Source: Cryobacterium sp.
GTDB taxonomy: Bacteria; Actinomycetota; Actinomycetes; Actinomycetales; Microbacteriaceae
Direction: 5' to 3'
Assembly (NCBI RefSeq): GCF_025463825.1
Contig: NZ_JAODBG010000074.1
Coordinates: 1 to 64,000, forward strand
Length of the DNA: 64,000 nt
The notes under the pieces: model-generated
What the model saw: the letters and a program-made list of their open reading frames with translations, nothing else
Told to the model about the DNA's origin: nothing
Database searches by the model: none
Shown: one piece after another, positions 29,112-38,789 of the stretch
Layout of the letters: every line of letters starts with the position of its first letter
Numbering within the stretch: position 1 is the stretch's first letter
Program-made: the position numbers and the translations under genes

Positions 29112-29359
29112 TTAACCATGAATGTGGAATAGAGGCAGCGCGAACGACCTCGATCGGGGTACTCCCCGACGTCGGACTCTTGACAAAGCAGCATTCGTCT
29201 GGGTGACGCCCTCGCATGAGGCCCCGGTCGAATATTTGGCCACCGGGAGTTGCCAAAGCTCTTCGCGCGCGGATATGGTGAGTTCATGTGACGGACTACC
29301 ATTCTGTCAGGCGGAACAGCGGAAAGCGAACTCCGCTGATTCTCAACGAGGAGGAAGTA

Positions 29360-31774
29360 ATGCAGGGAACTGCGAACGAAGCCACATCGGCCCTTTCGGG
29401 CGGTCTGGTCCTGCCGGCCGGCATCCGGCTGGTCACCGCTCAGGGCGGTCTGCCCGCGCTCGAGGTGGCCATCGAGAGTGCCACGGCTCTCGTCTACCTG
29501 CATGGAGCGCACGTCGCCCAGTGGATCCCGGCCGGCCAGAAGCCGGTGCTGTGGATGAGCGAGAACAGCGCCTTCTCACCCACCGCCGCTCTCCGCGGCG
29601 GCATCCCCATCTGCTTCCCCTGGTTCGGCCCCAACCCCACCGACGCCAGCGCCCCCAACCACGGCTGGGCCCGCATCTCACCGTGGACGCTCACCGCCGC
29701 CACCCTCGTCGGAGGCGACGCCCATCTCACCTTCGAGCTGGCCGGCACGCACAGCGACCCAGCCGGCACCGCACAGCCGGTCGCCCTGCAGTACACGGTC
29801 TCCATCGGTGCCGCCCTGGCGCTGGCGCTGACCGTGCTGAACGACGGTGATGCCGCAGTGACGGTCGAAGCCGCGTTCCACACCTACTTCGCCGTGGGAG
29901 ACGCCCGCACGGCTCACATCCGCGGCCTGGCCGACCTGCCCTACCTCGACCGCACTCTCACCCCGCCGGCCACAGCGAGCTCGGCGCTGCCGGTGGCCAT
30001 CATCGGCGCCGAGATCGACAGGATCTACCCGATGCCCCGCGTCGTCACCATCGACGACACCCAGAACGGTCGCAGCATCCAGGTCGGCCACACGGACGCC
30101 GCTCAAACCGTGGTGTGGAACCCGGGCATCGTCAAGGCGGCGGCCATGGGCGACTACGGCGACGACGAGTGGACCGAGACCGTGTGCGTCGAGGCGTGCA
30201 ACGTCCGGGACCAGGCCATGGTGCTCGCCCCAGCCGCCAGCCACCGGATGCGCGTCACCGTCACGCTCACCCCGCTCCTCCTGAGCACTCCGAACACCCG
30301 CACCGCGCAGCACGACCACACAATTGAGGAAGCGAAAGTCATGGAAAGACTTACCAGCACCATCTACCCGAAGCCGGAACTGCCCACCAGAGCCATCCAG
30401 TTCGGTGAGGGCAACTTCCTGCGCGGATTCGTCGATTGGCAGCTGCAGCAGTTGAACAAGCAAGGCCTGTTCGACGGCGGCGTCAAGATCGTGCAGCCCC
30501 TCGCGGGCGGCCTGGTCGCCATGCTCGAGGAGCAGGACAACCTCTTCACGGTGCTGCTGGAGGGCAAGCAGGACGGCGCAGAAGTCCAGAGCCACGAGGT
30601 CATCACCGTGGTCACCGGCACGGTCAACCCGTACACCGACTACCAGGCCTACCTCGACCTGGCCGACGACGACGACATCGAGTTCATCTTTTCCAACACC
30701 ACCGAGTCCGGCATCGTCTACAACGCCGACGACAAACTCGGCGACACCCCGCACGCCAGCTTCCCCGGCAAGCTCACCGCGCTGCTCCAGCGCCGCTTCG
30801 AACTCGGCAAGAAGGGATTCACGCTCATCCCGTGCGAACTCATCGAGCACAACGGCGCCAAGCTCAAGGAAACGGTGCTCGCCACCGCCGCGAACTGGCA
30901 ACTCAGCGACGCGTTCGTGGCCTGGGTCGACACCGACAACACGTTCTACTCCAGCCTCGTCGACCGGATCGTGCCCGGCTACCCGAAGGACCGCGCCGAA
31001 GAACTGTGCGCCGGTTTCGGTTTCGAGGATCGCCTCATCGTCACGGCCGAACCGTTCCTGCTCTGGGTCATCGAAGGCCCGTCTGAGCTGACCGAGACCC
31101 TGCCGCTGGCCAAGGCCGGCCTCAACGTCACCGTGACCGACGACATGACCCCGTACCGCGAACGCAAAGTGTTCCTGCTCAACGCCCCGCACACCACCAT
31201 GGCCACCCTGGCCCGCCTCGCCGGCGTCGAGACGGTGCGCGACGTGATGCTCGACGCCGACTTCGGCCCGCTCGTCGAAGCCGTCATGTACGAGGAGATC
31301 ATGCCGGTGCTCGACCTGCCGCACGACGAACTCGCCGCATACGCCGAGTCGGTCAAGGAACGTTTTGAGAACCCGTTCATGCACCACGAACTCGCCGCGA
31401 TCGCGCTGAACACCGCCTCCAAGTTCACGAGCCGCCTGCTGCCCGTGCTGCTCGGCTTCCACGCGAAGAACGGCACCTTGCCGCGCCGCGTCACCCTGGC
31501 GCTGTCCGCCCTGCTGCTCACCTACAGCGGCGACCCGGCAGCGACCGTCACCCCGGTCGACAGCGCCGAGACCATCGCGGCCTTCCACGCCGCGTACGCC
31601 GCTGCCGCCGATGACACGGCTGCCTACGTCGCCACAATCCTGGCCGACACCACGCTGTGGGGCAGTGACCTCACCGCCATCGACGGCCTCGTCGACCTGG
31701 TCTCGGCCGGCGTGACCAGCCTCCGCACCCAGGGCGTTCGGGCCACCCTCGCGGACGTGGCGGTGCCCGCATGA
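29360..31774 (+). CDS. fused D-hexose-6-phosphate mutarotase (aldose 1-epimerase-like) / tagaturonate reductase
   Basis: N-half HGAHVAQWIPAGQKPVLWMSENSAF, GGIPICFPWFGP, HTYFAVGD; C-half RAIQFGEGNFLRGFVDWQL, FIFSNTTESGI, LIPCELIEHNG, NAPHTTMATLARLAG; no stop between. Confidence 0.88.
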   Translation: MQGTANEATSALSGGLVLPAGIRLVTAQGGLPALEVAIESATALVYLHGAHVAQWIPAGQKPVLWMSENSAFSPTAALRGGIPICFPWFGPNPTDASAPNHGWARISPWTLTAATLVGGDAHLTFELAGTHSDPAGTAQPVALQYTVSIGAALALALTVLNDGDAAVTVEAAFHTYFAVGDARTAHIRGLADLPYLDRTLTPPATASSALPVAIIGAEIDRIYPMPRVVTIDDTQNGRSIQVGHTDAAQTVVWNPGIVKAAAMGDYGDDEWTETVCVEACNVRDQAMVLAPAASHRMRVTVTLTPLLLSTPNTRTAQHDHTIEEAKVMERLTSTIYPKPELPTRAIQFGEGNFLRGFVDWQLQQLNKQGLFDGGVKIVQPLAGGLVAMLEEQDNLFTVLLEGKQDGAEVQSHEVITVVTGTVNPYTDYQAYLDLADDDDIEFIFSNTTESGIVYNADDKLGDTPHASFPGKLTALLQRRFELGKKGFTLIPCELIEHNGAKLKETVLATAANWQLSDAFVAWVDTDNTFYSSLVDRIVPGYPKDRAEELCAGFGFEDRLIVTAEPFLLWVIEGPSELTETLPLAKAGLNVTVTDDMTPYRERKVFLLNAPHTTMATLARLAGVETVRDVMLDADFGPLVEAVMYEEIMPVLDLPHDELAAYAESVKERFENPFMHHELAAIALNTASKFTSRLLPVLLGFHAKNGTLPRRVTLALSALLLTYSGDPAATVTPVDSAETIAAFHAAYAAAADDTAAYVATILADTTLWGSDLTAIDGLVDLVSAGVTSLRTQGVRATLADVAVPA

Positions 31775-33207
31775 GTGCTCCCACCCTCACCGCCCCCACT
31801 GCAACGACACAAGGTAAGAACATGCTCCTGAACGATGATTTCCTGCTCGGCACCGCCATGGCGAAGAAGCTGTTTCACCACCACGCCAAGAACATGCCCA
31901 TCATCGATTTCCACTGTCATCTGAACCCCCAGGAGATCTACGAAGACGACAACTTCAGCAGCATCACCGAGGTGTGGCTGAAGGGCGACCACTACAAGTG
32001 GCGCCTGATGCGCGCCAACGGAGTTCCGGAGAAGCTCATCACCGGCGACGGCGACGACTTCGACAAGTTCTACGCCTGGGCCGGCACCGTCGAGAAGGCC
32101 CTCGGCAACCCGCTCTATGTCTGGACCCACCTGGAGCTGAGGCGCTTCTTCGACATCGACCTGGTGCTCAGCCGCGACACCGCCCGCGAGGTCTACGACC
32201 GGGCCAACGCCCTGCTGGCCACGCCGGAGTTCTCCCGCCGCAGCCTGATCCGCTCCAGCAACGTCACCGCCATCTGCACCACGGATGACCCGGCCGACGA
32301 CCTGCATTTCCACGAGCTCCTGCAGAGCGAGAAGTCGTTCACCGTCGTCCCGGCCTTCCGCCCGGACAAGGCCATGAACATCTCCGCGGCCGGTTTCGCC
32401 GACTACCTGGTCACCCTCGGCGCGGCGGCCGGCGTGAGGATCGGCGCATTCGCCGACATCGTGTCAGCCCTGTCCGCCCGGGTGGACTTCTTCCATGCGA
32501 TGGGCGGGCGCCTCTCCGACCACGCCCTCGACACCGTCGTCTACGCCGAGGCCACCGAGACCGAACTCGACGCCATCGTCACCACCGCCATCGGCGGCGG
32601 CGCGTTGAGCTCCCTGGAAAACGCGCAGTACCGCACCGCGATCCTTCAGGCGCTGATGCGGATGTACACGGTCAAGAACTGGACCATGCAGCTGCACCTG
32701 CATGCCCTGCGCAATACCAACACGGTGATGCTCGGCAAGCTCGGCCCGGACACCGGCTACGACGGCCTGAACGACCGCCCGGTGGCCGAGCCGCTCGCCG
32801 CGCTGTTCGACTCGATGGAGTCCGAGAACTCCATCCCGCGCACCATGCTCTACTCGCTGAACGCGAATGACTACATGCCGCTGGTGACCCTGATGGGCTC
32901 GTACCAGAAGGACACCGTGCAGAAGATGCAGCTGGGCAGCGCCTGGTGGCACAACGACACCCGCAGCGGCATGCGGCTGCAGTTGCAGACCTTCGCCGAC
33001 GAGAGCCTGCTGTCCAATTTCGTGGGCATGCTCACCGACTCGCGCAGCTTCCTCTCCTACCCGCGGCACGAGTACTTCCGCCGCATCCTCTGCGAACTGA
33101 TCGGCGAATGGGTCGAGCTCGGTGAGGTGCCCGACGACGAGGCGATCCTCGGCCAGATGGTCGAAGACATCTGCTTCAACAACGCCGACAACTACTTCGG
33201 TCTCTAA
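31771..33207 (+). CDS. uxaC: uronate (glucuronate/galacturonate) isomerase
   Basis: MPIIDFHCHLNPQEIYEDDNF, TVVPAFRPDKAM, MQLHLHALRNTN; N-terminal start uncertain. Confidence 0.93.
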   Translation: MSAPTLTAPTATTQGKNMLLNDDFLLGTAMAKKLFHHHAKNMPIIDFHCHLNPQEIYEDDNFSSITEVWLKGDHYKWRLMRANGVPEKLITGDGDDFDKFYAWAGTVEKALGNPLYVWTHLELRRFFDIDLVLSRDTAREVYDRANALLATPEFSRRSLIRSSNVTAICTTDDPADDLHFHELLQSEKSFTVVPAFRPDKAMNISAAGFADYLVTLGAAAGVRIGAFADIVSALSARVDFFHAMGGRLSDHALDTVVYAEATETELDAIVTTAIGGGALSSLENAQYRTAILQALMRMYTVKNWTMQLHLHALRNTNTVMLGKLGPDTGYDGLNDRPVAEPLAALFDSMESENSIPRTMLYSLNANDYMPLVTLMGSYQKDTVQKMQLGSAWWHNDTRSGMRLQLQTFADESLLSNFVGMLTDSRSFLSYPRHEYFRRILCELIGEWVELGEVPDDEAILGQMVEDICFNNADNYFGL

Positions 33208-33246
33208 CCCGGCCGCGCCCGGTACCCACCAAAGGAATCGATTCTC

Positions 33247-34791
33247 ATGTCACACATCGAAAGCATCGCCACCGGCACCTCCGTACTGGTCATGGCGGAG
33301 GGCGACGACGTCGCCGTCGCCCTCCGGGACCTGCTGCCGGGGGAGTCCCTCCCGGTCGGCGAGGGTGTCCTGACCGTCACCACGCTGGTGCCGAGCGGTC
33401 ACAAGGTCGCCCTCACTGACTTGAGCGTCGGCGCCACCGTGCACAAGTACGGCCAGTCCATCGGCGTCGTCACGGCGCCGATTCGTCGGGGCGAACAGGT
33501 GCACAGCCACAACATCGGCATGGACCTCGCCGCCCGCACCCATGAATTCGGCACCGTGCACACGGAACTGCGGGCCCCGACCGAACGGCGCACCTTCCAG
33601 GGGTTCCGCCGGGCCGACGGCCGCGCCGGAACCCGCAACTACATCGCGATCCTCACCACGGTGAACTGCTCCGGCACCACCGCGAAGCTCATCGCCGACA
33701 AGTTCCGGCACGGCGCGCTCGACGAGTTCGAGAACGTCGACGGCGTCATCGCCCTCACCCACCAGAGCGGCTGCGGCCTGGTGCTGGGGAGCGACGGCGC
33801 CCAGGTGCTGCTGCGCACCCTGAACGGCTACGCCAGGCACCCCAACATCGCCGGCGTGCTGATGCTCAGCCTCGGCTGCGAGATGACCCCCACCAGCCTG
33901 GTGCTGGGCGAGGGCACCCTGCCCGCCGACACCGTCGTGGAGTCCCTGTCGATCCAGGAGACCGGCGGCATGCGCAACACCGTCGCCGCGGGCGTTGCGA
34001 AGATCCTCGCCCTGGCTGAGCAGATCAACACCCGCCACCGCGAACCCATCGACATCTCCGAGCTGGTGCTGGGCCTGAACTGCGGCGGCTCCGACGGCTA
34101 TTCCGGCATCACCGCCAACCCCGCCCTGGGCTGGGCGTCCGATGTCCTCGTCGCGCACGGCGGCACGTCCGTCCTCGCCGAGACCCCGGAGATCTACGGT
34201 GCGGAGCACCTGCTCACCGCCCGGGCCACCACCCCCGCGGTCGGCCACAAGTTGATCGACCGGATCGACTGGTGGGAGACCTACATCTCCGCCAACGGCG
34301 GCACCATGGACAACAACCCGTCCCCGGGCAACAAGGAGGGCGGCATCAGCACCATCCTGGAGAAGTCGCTGGGCGCCGTGGCCAAGGCCGGCCACGCCGA
34401 CCTCGCCGCCGTCTACGAGTACGCCGAACCGATCGACACTCGGGGTCTGGGCTTCATGGACACCCCCGGCTACGACCCGGTGTCGGTCACCGGCCTCGTC
34501 GCCGGCGGCGCCACCGTGGTGGTCTTCACCACCGGTCGTGGCTCGGTCTTCGGCTGCAAGCCCACCCCGAGCATCAAGGTCGGCACCAACACCGAACTGT
34601 TCGTGCGCCAGGGCGGCGACATCGACATCGACGCCGGCCGCATCGCGGACGGCAATGCCACCGTCGACGAGGTCGGCGCCGAGATCCTCGAGATGATCAT
34701 CGCCGTCGCCAGCGGCACCCAGACCGTCAGCGAAGAGTTCGACGTGGGCCAGGAAGAGTTCGTGCCGTGGCACATCGGAGCCGTGACGTGA
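33247..34791 (+). CDS. uxaA: altronate dehydratase
   Basis: SAF-like N-term plus FRRADGRAGTRNYIAILTTVNCSGT, THQSGCGL, LNCGGSDGYSGITANPALG, DTPGYDPVSVTGLVAGGA. Confidence 0.93.
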   Translation: MSHIESIATGTSVLVMAEGDDVAVALRDLLPGESLPVGEGVLTVTTLVPSGHKVALTDLSVGATVHKYGQSIGVVTAPIRRGEQVHSHNIGMDLAARTHEFGTVHTELRAPTERRTFQGFRRADGRAGTRNYIAILTTVNCSGTTAKLIADKFRHGALDEFENVDGVIALTHQSGCGLVLGSDGAQVLLRTLNGYARHPNIAGVLMLSLGCEMTPTSLVLGEGTLPADTVVESLSIQETGGMRNTVAAGVAKILALAEQINTRHREPIDISELVLGLNCGGSDGYSGITANPALGWASDVLVAHGGTSVLAETPEIYGAEHLLTARATTPAVGHKLIDRIDWWETYISANGGTMDNNPSPGNKEGGISTILEKSLGAVAKAGHADLAAVYEYAEPIDTRGLGFMDTPGYDPVSVTGLVAGGATVVVFTTGRGSVFGCKPTPSIKVGTNTELFVRQGGDIDIDAGRIADGNATVDEVGAEILEMIIAVASGTQTVSEEFDVGQEEFVPWHIGAVT

Positions 34792-35813
34792 TGGCCTCTC
34801 CCCAGGAGAACGACGCCGTGCAGCCCACCGTGGTGTGCTTCGGCGAGACGATGGGCATGTTCACGCCCACCAGCACCGCTCCGCTGAACACCGCCACGGG
34901 CTTCACCCTCGGTACCGGCGGTGCGGAGTCGAACGTGGCCATGCACCTGGCCGAGCTCGGCCACCGCGTGGCCTGGGTCAGCAAGGTCGGCACCGACCCC
35001 ATCGGCACCAAGATCATCGACGCCCTGCGTGGTGCCGGCGTCGACACCCGGTGGGCCGGCCGCACGGCCCACGCACCGACCGGGCTCTACCTCAAGGAGC
35101 CCGACACCGGCAGTGGAGCACACGTGTTCTACTACCGCACAGGCTCGGCGGCATCCACGCTGAAGATCGCGGATGCCGTCGACTGGCCCTTGGCCGGAGC
35201 CCGGTGGATCCACACCACCGGTATCACTCCCGCGTTGTCGGGGACCTGCTCCGCCCTGGTGGAGCACGTCCTCGACAGCGCGGCGGGGTGGGGCGCCACG
35301 GTCTCGTTCGACATCAACTTCCGGCCGGGCATCTGGAGCGTCGAGGAGGCCGCACCGCGGCTGCTCGCCCTGGCCCGCAAGGCCACCGTCGTGCTCGTCG
35401 GACTCGACGAAGCCGCCGTGCTGTGGGGCTCTGTCACCGCTGCCGACGTGCGCGCCCTGCTACCCGACCTGCCCTACCTGGTGGTGAAGGACTCGTCGAT
35501 CGACGCCACCGAGTTCGCGCTGGCCGCCGATGGAACCGAGACCGTCACGGTGGTGCCGGCTCGCAAGGTCGACGTGGTCGAACCCGTCGGCGCCGGTGAC
35601 GCGTTCGCCGCCGGCTACCTGTCCAGCTTGATCAGCGGGGAGGGCTCCGCGGAGTGCCTCGCCCGCGGCCATTCCCGCGCGGCCTGGGCGCTGGGCAGCC
35701 GGGAGGACTTCCGGCCTGGTCTCGGCAGACGCCTGCACGCCGACGAACCCCACAGCGTGGATCTGGCCAGCGTCGCCCTGAGCTCCGACCCCGCACTCGA
35801 ACCGAGGAGATAA
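34791..35813 (+). CDS. 2-keto-3-deoxygluconate kinase (PfkB family)
   Basis: VCFGETMGMFTP, GGAESNVAMHLAELGH, VEPVGAGDAFAAGYLSSL; overlap with uxaA stop. Confidence 0.87.
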   Translation: MASPQENDAVQPTVVCFGETMGMFTPTSTAPLNTATGFTLGTGGAESNVAMHLAELGHRVAWVSKVGTDPIGTKIIDALRGAGVDTRWAGRTAHAPTGLYLKEPDTGSGAHVFYYRTGSAASTLKIADAVDWPLAGARWIHTTGITPALSGTCSALVEHVLDSAAGWGATVSFDINFRPGIWSVEEAAPRLLALARKATVVLVGLDEAAVLWGSVTAADVRALLPDLPYLVVKDSSIDATEFALAADGTETVTVVPARKVDVVEPVGAGDAFAAGYLSSLISGEGSAECLARGHSRAAWALGSREDFRPGLGRRLHADEPHSVDLASVALSSDPALEPRR

Positions 35814-35818
35814 CCCGC

Positions 35819-36454
35819 ATGTTCGCATCGACCAGCACCGCCATCACTCCCACCCAGTGGTTCCCCGGCGACTTCTTCACGGTTCCCGTGATCGCGGTCT
35901 TCCGCGGCCTCTCCGCCGCAGAGGCCGTGCGCCTGTCGGCGCGCGCCTGGGACGCCGGCGTGGAGCACGTTGAAATCCCGATCCAGACCATCGACGCCGT
36001 TCCCGTGCTGCAGGCCGTGGCCGACGCCGCCGCCGAGCGCGGGCTCGTCGTCGGCGCCGGAACGGTCACCACCCTGGAGCAGCTCGACGCCGCGACCAAC
36101 GTGGGCGTCGCGTTCACGGTCTCGCCCGGCCTCGACCCGGCGATTGTCGCCGAGAGCGTCCGCCGCGGCATTCCGCACCTGCCGGGCATCGCCACCGCCA
36201 CCGAGATCTTGCAGGCCCGCGCCCTGGGCCTCACCTGGGTCAAGGCCTTCCCGGCAGCCCTGCTCGGGGCCGCCTGGGTCAAGGCACAGAAGGGCCCGTA
36301 CCCGGAGACGAACTTCATCGCCACCGGCGGCGTCACCGCCCTGAACGCACCGGAGTTCCTGGCCGCCGGCACCAGCGTCGTCGGACTTTCCGGCGCGTTC
36401 GCCGACGATGCCCAGCTCGACCTCGTGCGGGCACTCATCGCCGGCGCCCGCTAA
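35819..36454 (+). CDS. 2-dehydro-3-deoxyphosphogluconate aldolase (KDPG aldolase family)
   Basis: VPVIAVFRG, VEIPIQTIDAVPVLQ, VGAGTVTTLEQLDAA, KAFPAALLG, IATGGVTALN. Confidence 0.9.
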   Translation: MFASTSTAITPTQWFPGDFFTVPVIAVFRGLSAAEAVRLSARAWDAGVEHVEIPIQTIDAVPVLQAVADAAAERGLVVGAGTVTTLEQLDAATNVGVAFTVSPGLDPAIVAESVRRGIPHLPGIATATEILQARALGLTWVKAFPAALLGAAWVKAQKGPYPETNFIATGGVTALNAPEFLAAGTSVVGLSGAFADDAQLDLVRALIAGAR

Positions 36455-36458
36455 CCGC

Positions 36459-36484
36459 GAACCGCGGCGGCGCGACTGCGGTTC
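36459..36484 (+). terminator. hairpin downstream of hexuronate operon (GAACCGC / GCGGTTC)
   Basis: perfect 7-bp arms; weak T tract. Confidence 0.4.
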
Positions 36485-36530
36485 TCGGTCCCTGTTGCTA
36501 GGCTGGGGCCGAGACCTGGGGGAGAGTCAC

Positions 36531-38789
36531 GTGCGAGCACCACTGCGTGACACCCGTTCCCGTCTGCGCGCCGACCGCTGGCTGATCTGGGCCATGTTTG
36601 CCCTGGTGGCGGTGTACACCGTGGGGCTCCTGCTGCACGGAGAGGGCCCGAACGCCTTCGTCGACGTGGTGCTGGGGGAGCTGACCCAGTGGGTCCCCGC
36701 CGCGGTGTTTTGGATGGCCACCGTGCGCACGGGCTTCCGCCGCCCCGACGTGCTCTTCGCCACGCTCGCCGTCACGTTCAACTCCGCCGCCGATACCTAC
36801 TATGTGTTCTCCATGGATGCGGCCGGCCAGGCGCCGTTCCCCTCGCCGGCCGACATCGGATATCTGCTCTTCTATCCGCTGATGCTCGCCGCCCTGGTCG
36901 CCCTGATCCGAAGCCAGATGCGCGGGCTTGCCTGGTCGGTGCTGTTGGACAGCGCGGTCGGAGCGCTCGGCTCCGCGGCGATCCTCGCCGCCCTCCTCGG
37001 CCCGGTGCTCTCTTCGGCGATCGACGAGTCGGAGGCCCTGGCCACCGGCGTCGCGGTGGCGTACCCGATCTTCGACCTGCTGCTCGTGGCCGCGATCGCC
37101 GGCATCGCGTCCTCGCCCGGGCTCACCATGGGTCCGCGCTGGATCTATCTGGTCGGGGGCCTCCTGTTCTTCGCGGCGGCCGACGTCGTCTTCGCGCTTC
37201 TCGAGGTCAGCGGCAGCTACTTCGCCGGCCTGCCCATGGACGCTGCGTGGGCGTTCGGCCTGGCGCTGATGGCCGTCTGGGTGCACGCCATCGGGCGGCC
37301 GCGCTCCGGCAGGGTCCTCGCCGACACCAAAACCCCGGCACTCTTCGTCCCCGCCGTGGCCGTGGCAGCCGGGTTGGGCGTGCTGGTGGTCGGCACCCAG
37401 ATCGTCCAGCCCGTCGCTGCCGTGGTCCTGGCCGGCCTCACGGTGTCCCTCGCGGCCATTCCGCTCGTGTTCCGGCACCGTCTGCTGCGCCGGCAGGCCC
37501 GCACCGATGACCTCACCGGGCTGCCCAACCGACGGGCGCTGTATGCCGATGCGCCGGCGCTGCTCACGGTCAGCCGGGTCGCCGCCCGGCAACGGCAGTG
37601 CGCCCTGCTGCTGCTCGACCTGGACAGGTTCAAGGAGGTCAACGACAGCCTGGGCCACGACGTGGGCGACCAGCTGCTCGTGCAGGTCAGTGGTCGGCTG
37701 AGCGCCGCGCTGCCGCGGAATGCCATGCTCGCCCGACTGGGCGGCGACGAATTCGCCGTCCTTCTCGGCGGGGCCGGCGAGGCGGAGGCCATGGCGGTGG
37801 CGCTGGGCCTGAGCGACGCCCTCGAGACGCCATTTGTGCTGGAGGGCCTCTCCGTCCAGACCCGCGCCAGCATCGGCATCGCGCTCTTCCCCGAGCAGGG
37901 CCACGATCTCAGCGACCTGCTGCGCCGCGCAGACATGGCGATGTACAAGGCCAAAGCCACGCACGTGGGGGCGCACATCTATCGGTCAGAGGACGACAGC
38001 CACGGTGATGCGCGGCTGCGCACCCTGCAGGAGTTGCGCCTGGCTCTCGGCCAGGACCAGCTCCGGGTCTACTACCAGCCCAAGGTCAGCCTGCTCACCG
38101 GGGCGGTGACCGGAGTCGAGGCGCTGGTGCGCTGGCAGCACCCCGAGCGGGGACTGCTGCTGCCCGAAGACTTCCTCGACCTCGTCGAAGAGTCCGGGCT
38201 CATGCATTCCCTGACCCGGATCGTTCTGACCAAGGCCCTCGACCAGGCCGCCGAGTGGCACGCCAGCGGGCACGACCTCACCATCGCCGTGAATATGTCG
38301 GCGAGTTCCCTGGTCAACATCGACCTTCCCCAGCAGATCATCGGGATGGCGACGGAGCGTGGGCTGGCGGCATCGGCGCTGATGCTCGAAATCACCGAGG
38401 ACTTCCTGATGAGCGACCGGGAACGTGCCCGCTCGGTGCTCACCCGGCTGAGGGAGGCGGGTATCCAGGTCGCCGTCGACGACTTCGGCACCGGGTACAG
38501 CTCGCTGTCCTACCTGCGCGAACTGCCTATCGACGAACTCAAACTGGACCGATCCTTTGTGCTGCCCATGAATAACGACGCCAAGGCGGCGGCGCTGGTC
38601 GCCGCCACCATCGACCTGGCCCACAGCCTGGGCCTGCGCATGGTGGCCGAGGGCGTGGAGACCGGCGCCGCCTACGACGAACTCGCCCGATACGGCTGCG
38701 ACCACGCCCAGGGCTTCTTCATGTCGCAGCCCATCCCGGCCGCTGAACTCGACCTGTGGCTGAACGCCCGTCGCCTCGCTGAGCGCTAG
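36531..38789 (+). CDS. multi-TM GGDEF-EAL protein (putative diguanylate cyclase/phosphodiesterase)
   Basis: RLGGDEF; GVEALVRW, EITED, DDFGTGYSSLSYL, KLDRSF, AEGVET; GTG start with GGGGGAGAG upstream. Confidence 0.93.
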   Translation: MRAPLRDTRSRLRADRWLIWAMFALVAVYTVGLLLHGEGPNAFVDVVLGELTQWVPAAVFWMATVRTGFRRPDVLFATLAVTFNSAADTYYVFSMDAAGQAPFPSPADIGYLLFYPLMLAALVALIRSQMRGLAWSVLLDSAVGALGSAAILAALLGPVLSSAIDESEALATGVAVAYPIFDLLLVAAIAGIASSPGLTMGPRWIYLVGGLLFFAAADVVFALLEVSGSYFAGLPMDAAWAFGLALMAVWVHAIGRPRSGRVLADTKTPALFVPAVAVAAGLGVLVVGTQIVQPVAAVVLAGLTVSLAAIPLVFRHRLLRRQARTDDLTGLPNRRALYADAPALLTVSRVAARQRQCALLLLDLDRFKEVNDSLGHDVGDQLLVQVSGRLSAALPRNAMLARLGGDEFAVLLGGAGEAEAMAVALGLSDALETPFVLEGLSVQTRASIGIALFPEQGHDLSDLLRRADMAMYKAKATHVGAHIYRSEDDSHGDARLRTLQELRLALGQDQLRVYYQPKVSLLTGAVTGVEALVRWQHPERGLLLPEDFLDLVEESGLMHSLTRIVLTKALDQAAEWHASGHDLTIAVNMSASSLVNIDLPQQIIGMATERGLAASALMLEITEDFLMSDRERARSVLTRLREAGIQVAVDDFGTGYSSLSYLRELPIDELKLDRSFVLPMNNDAKAAALVAATIDLAHSLGLRMVAEGVETGAAYDELARYGCDHAQGFFMSQPIPAAELDLWLNARRLAER

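Noticed and set aside
29678-31588. 636-aa minus-strand ORF over the mutarotase-UxaB gene
   Set aside because: Antisense shadow frame; the plus strand encodes clear enzyme motifs.
36498-37976. 492-aa minus-strand ORF over the GGDEF-EAL gene
   Set aside because: Composition artefact (Gln/His/Glu/Arg/Gly-rich), no recognisable domain.
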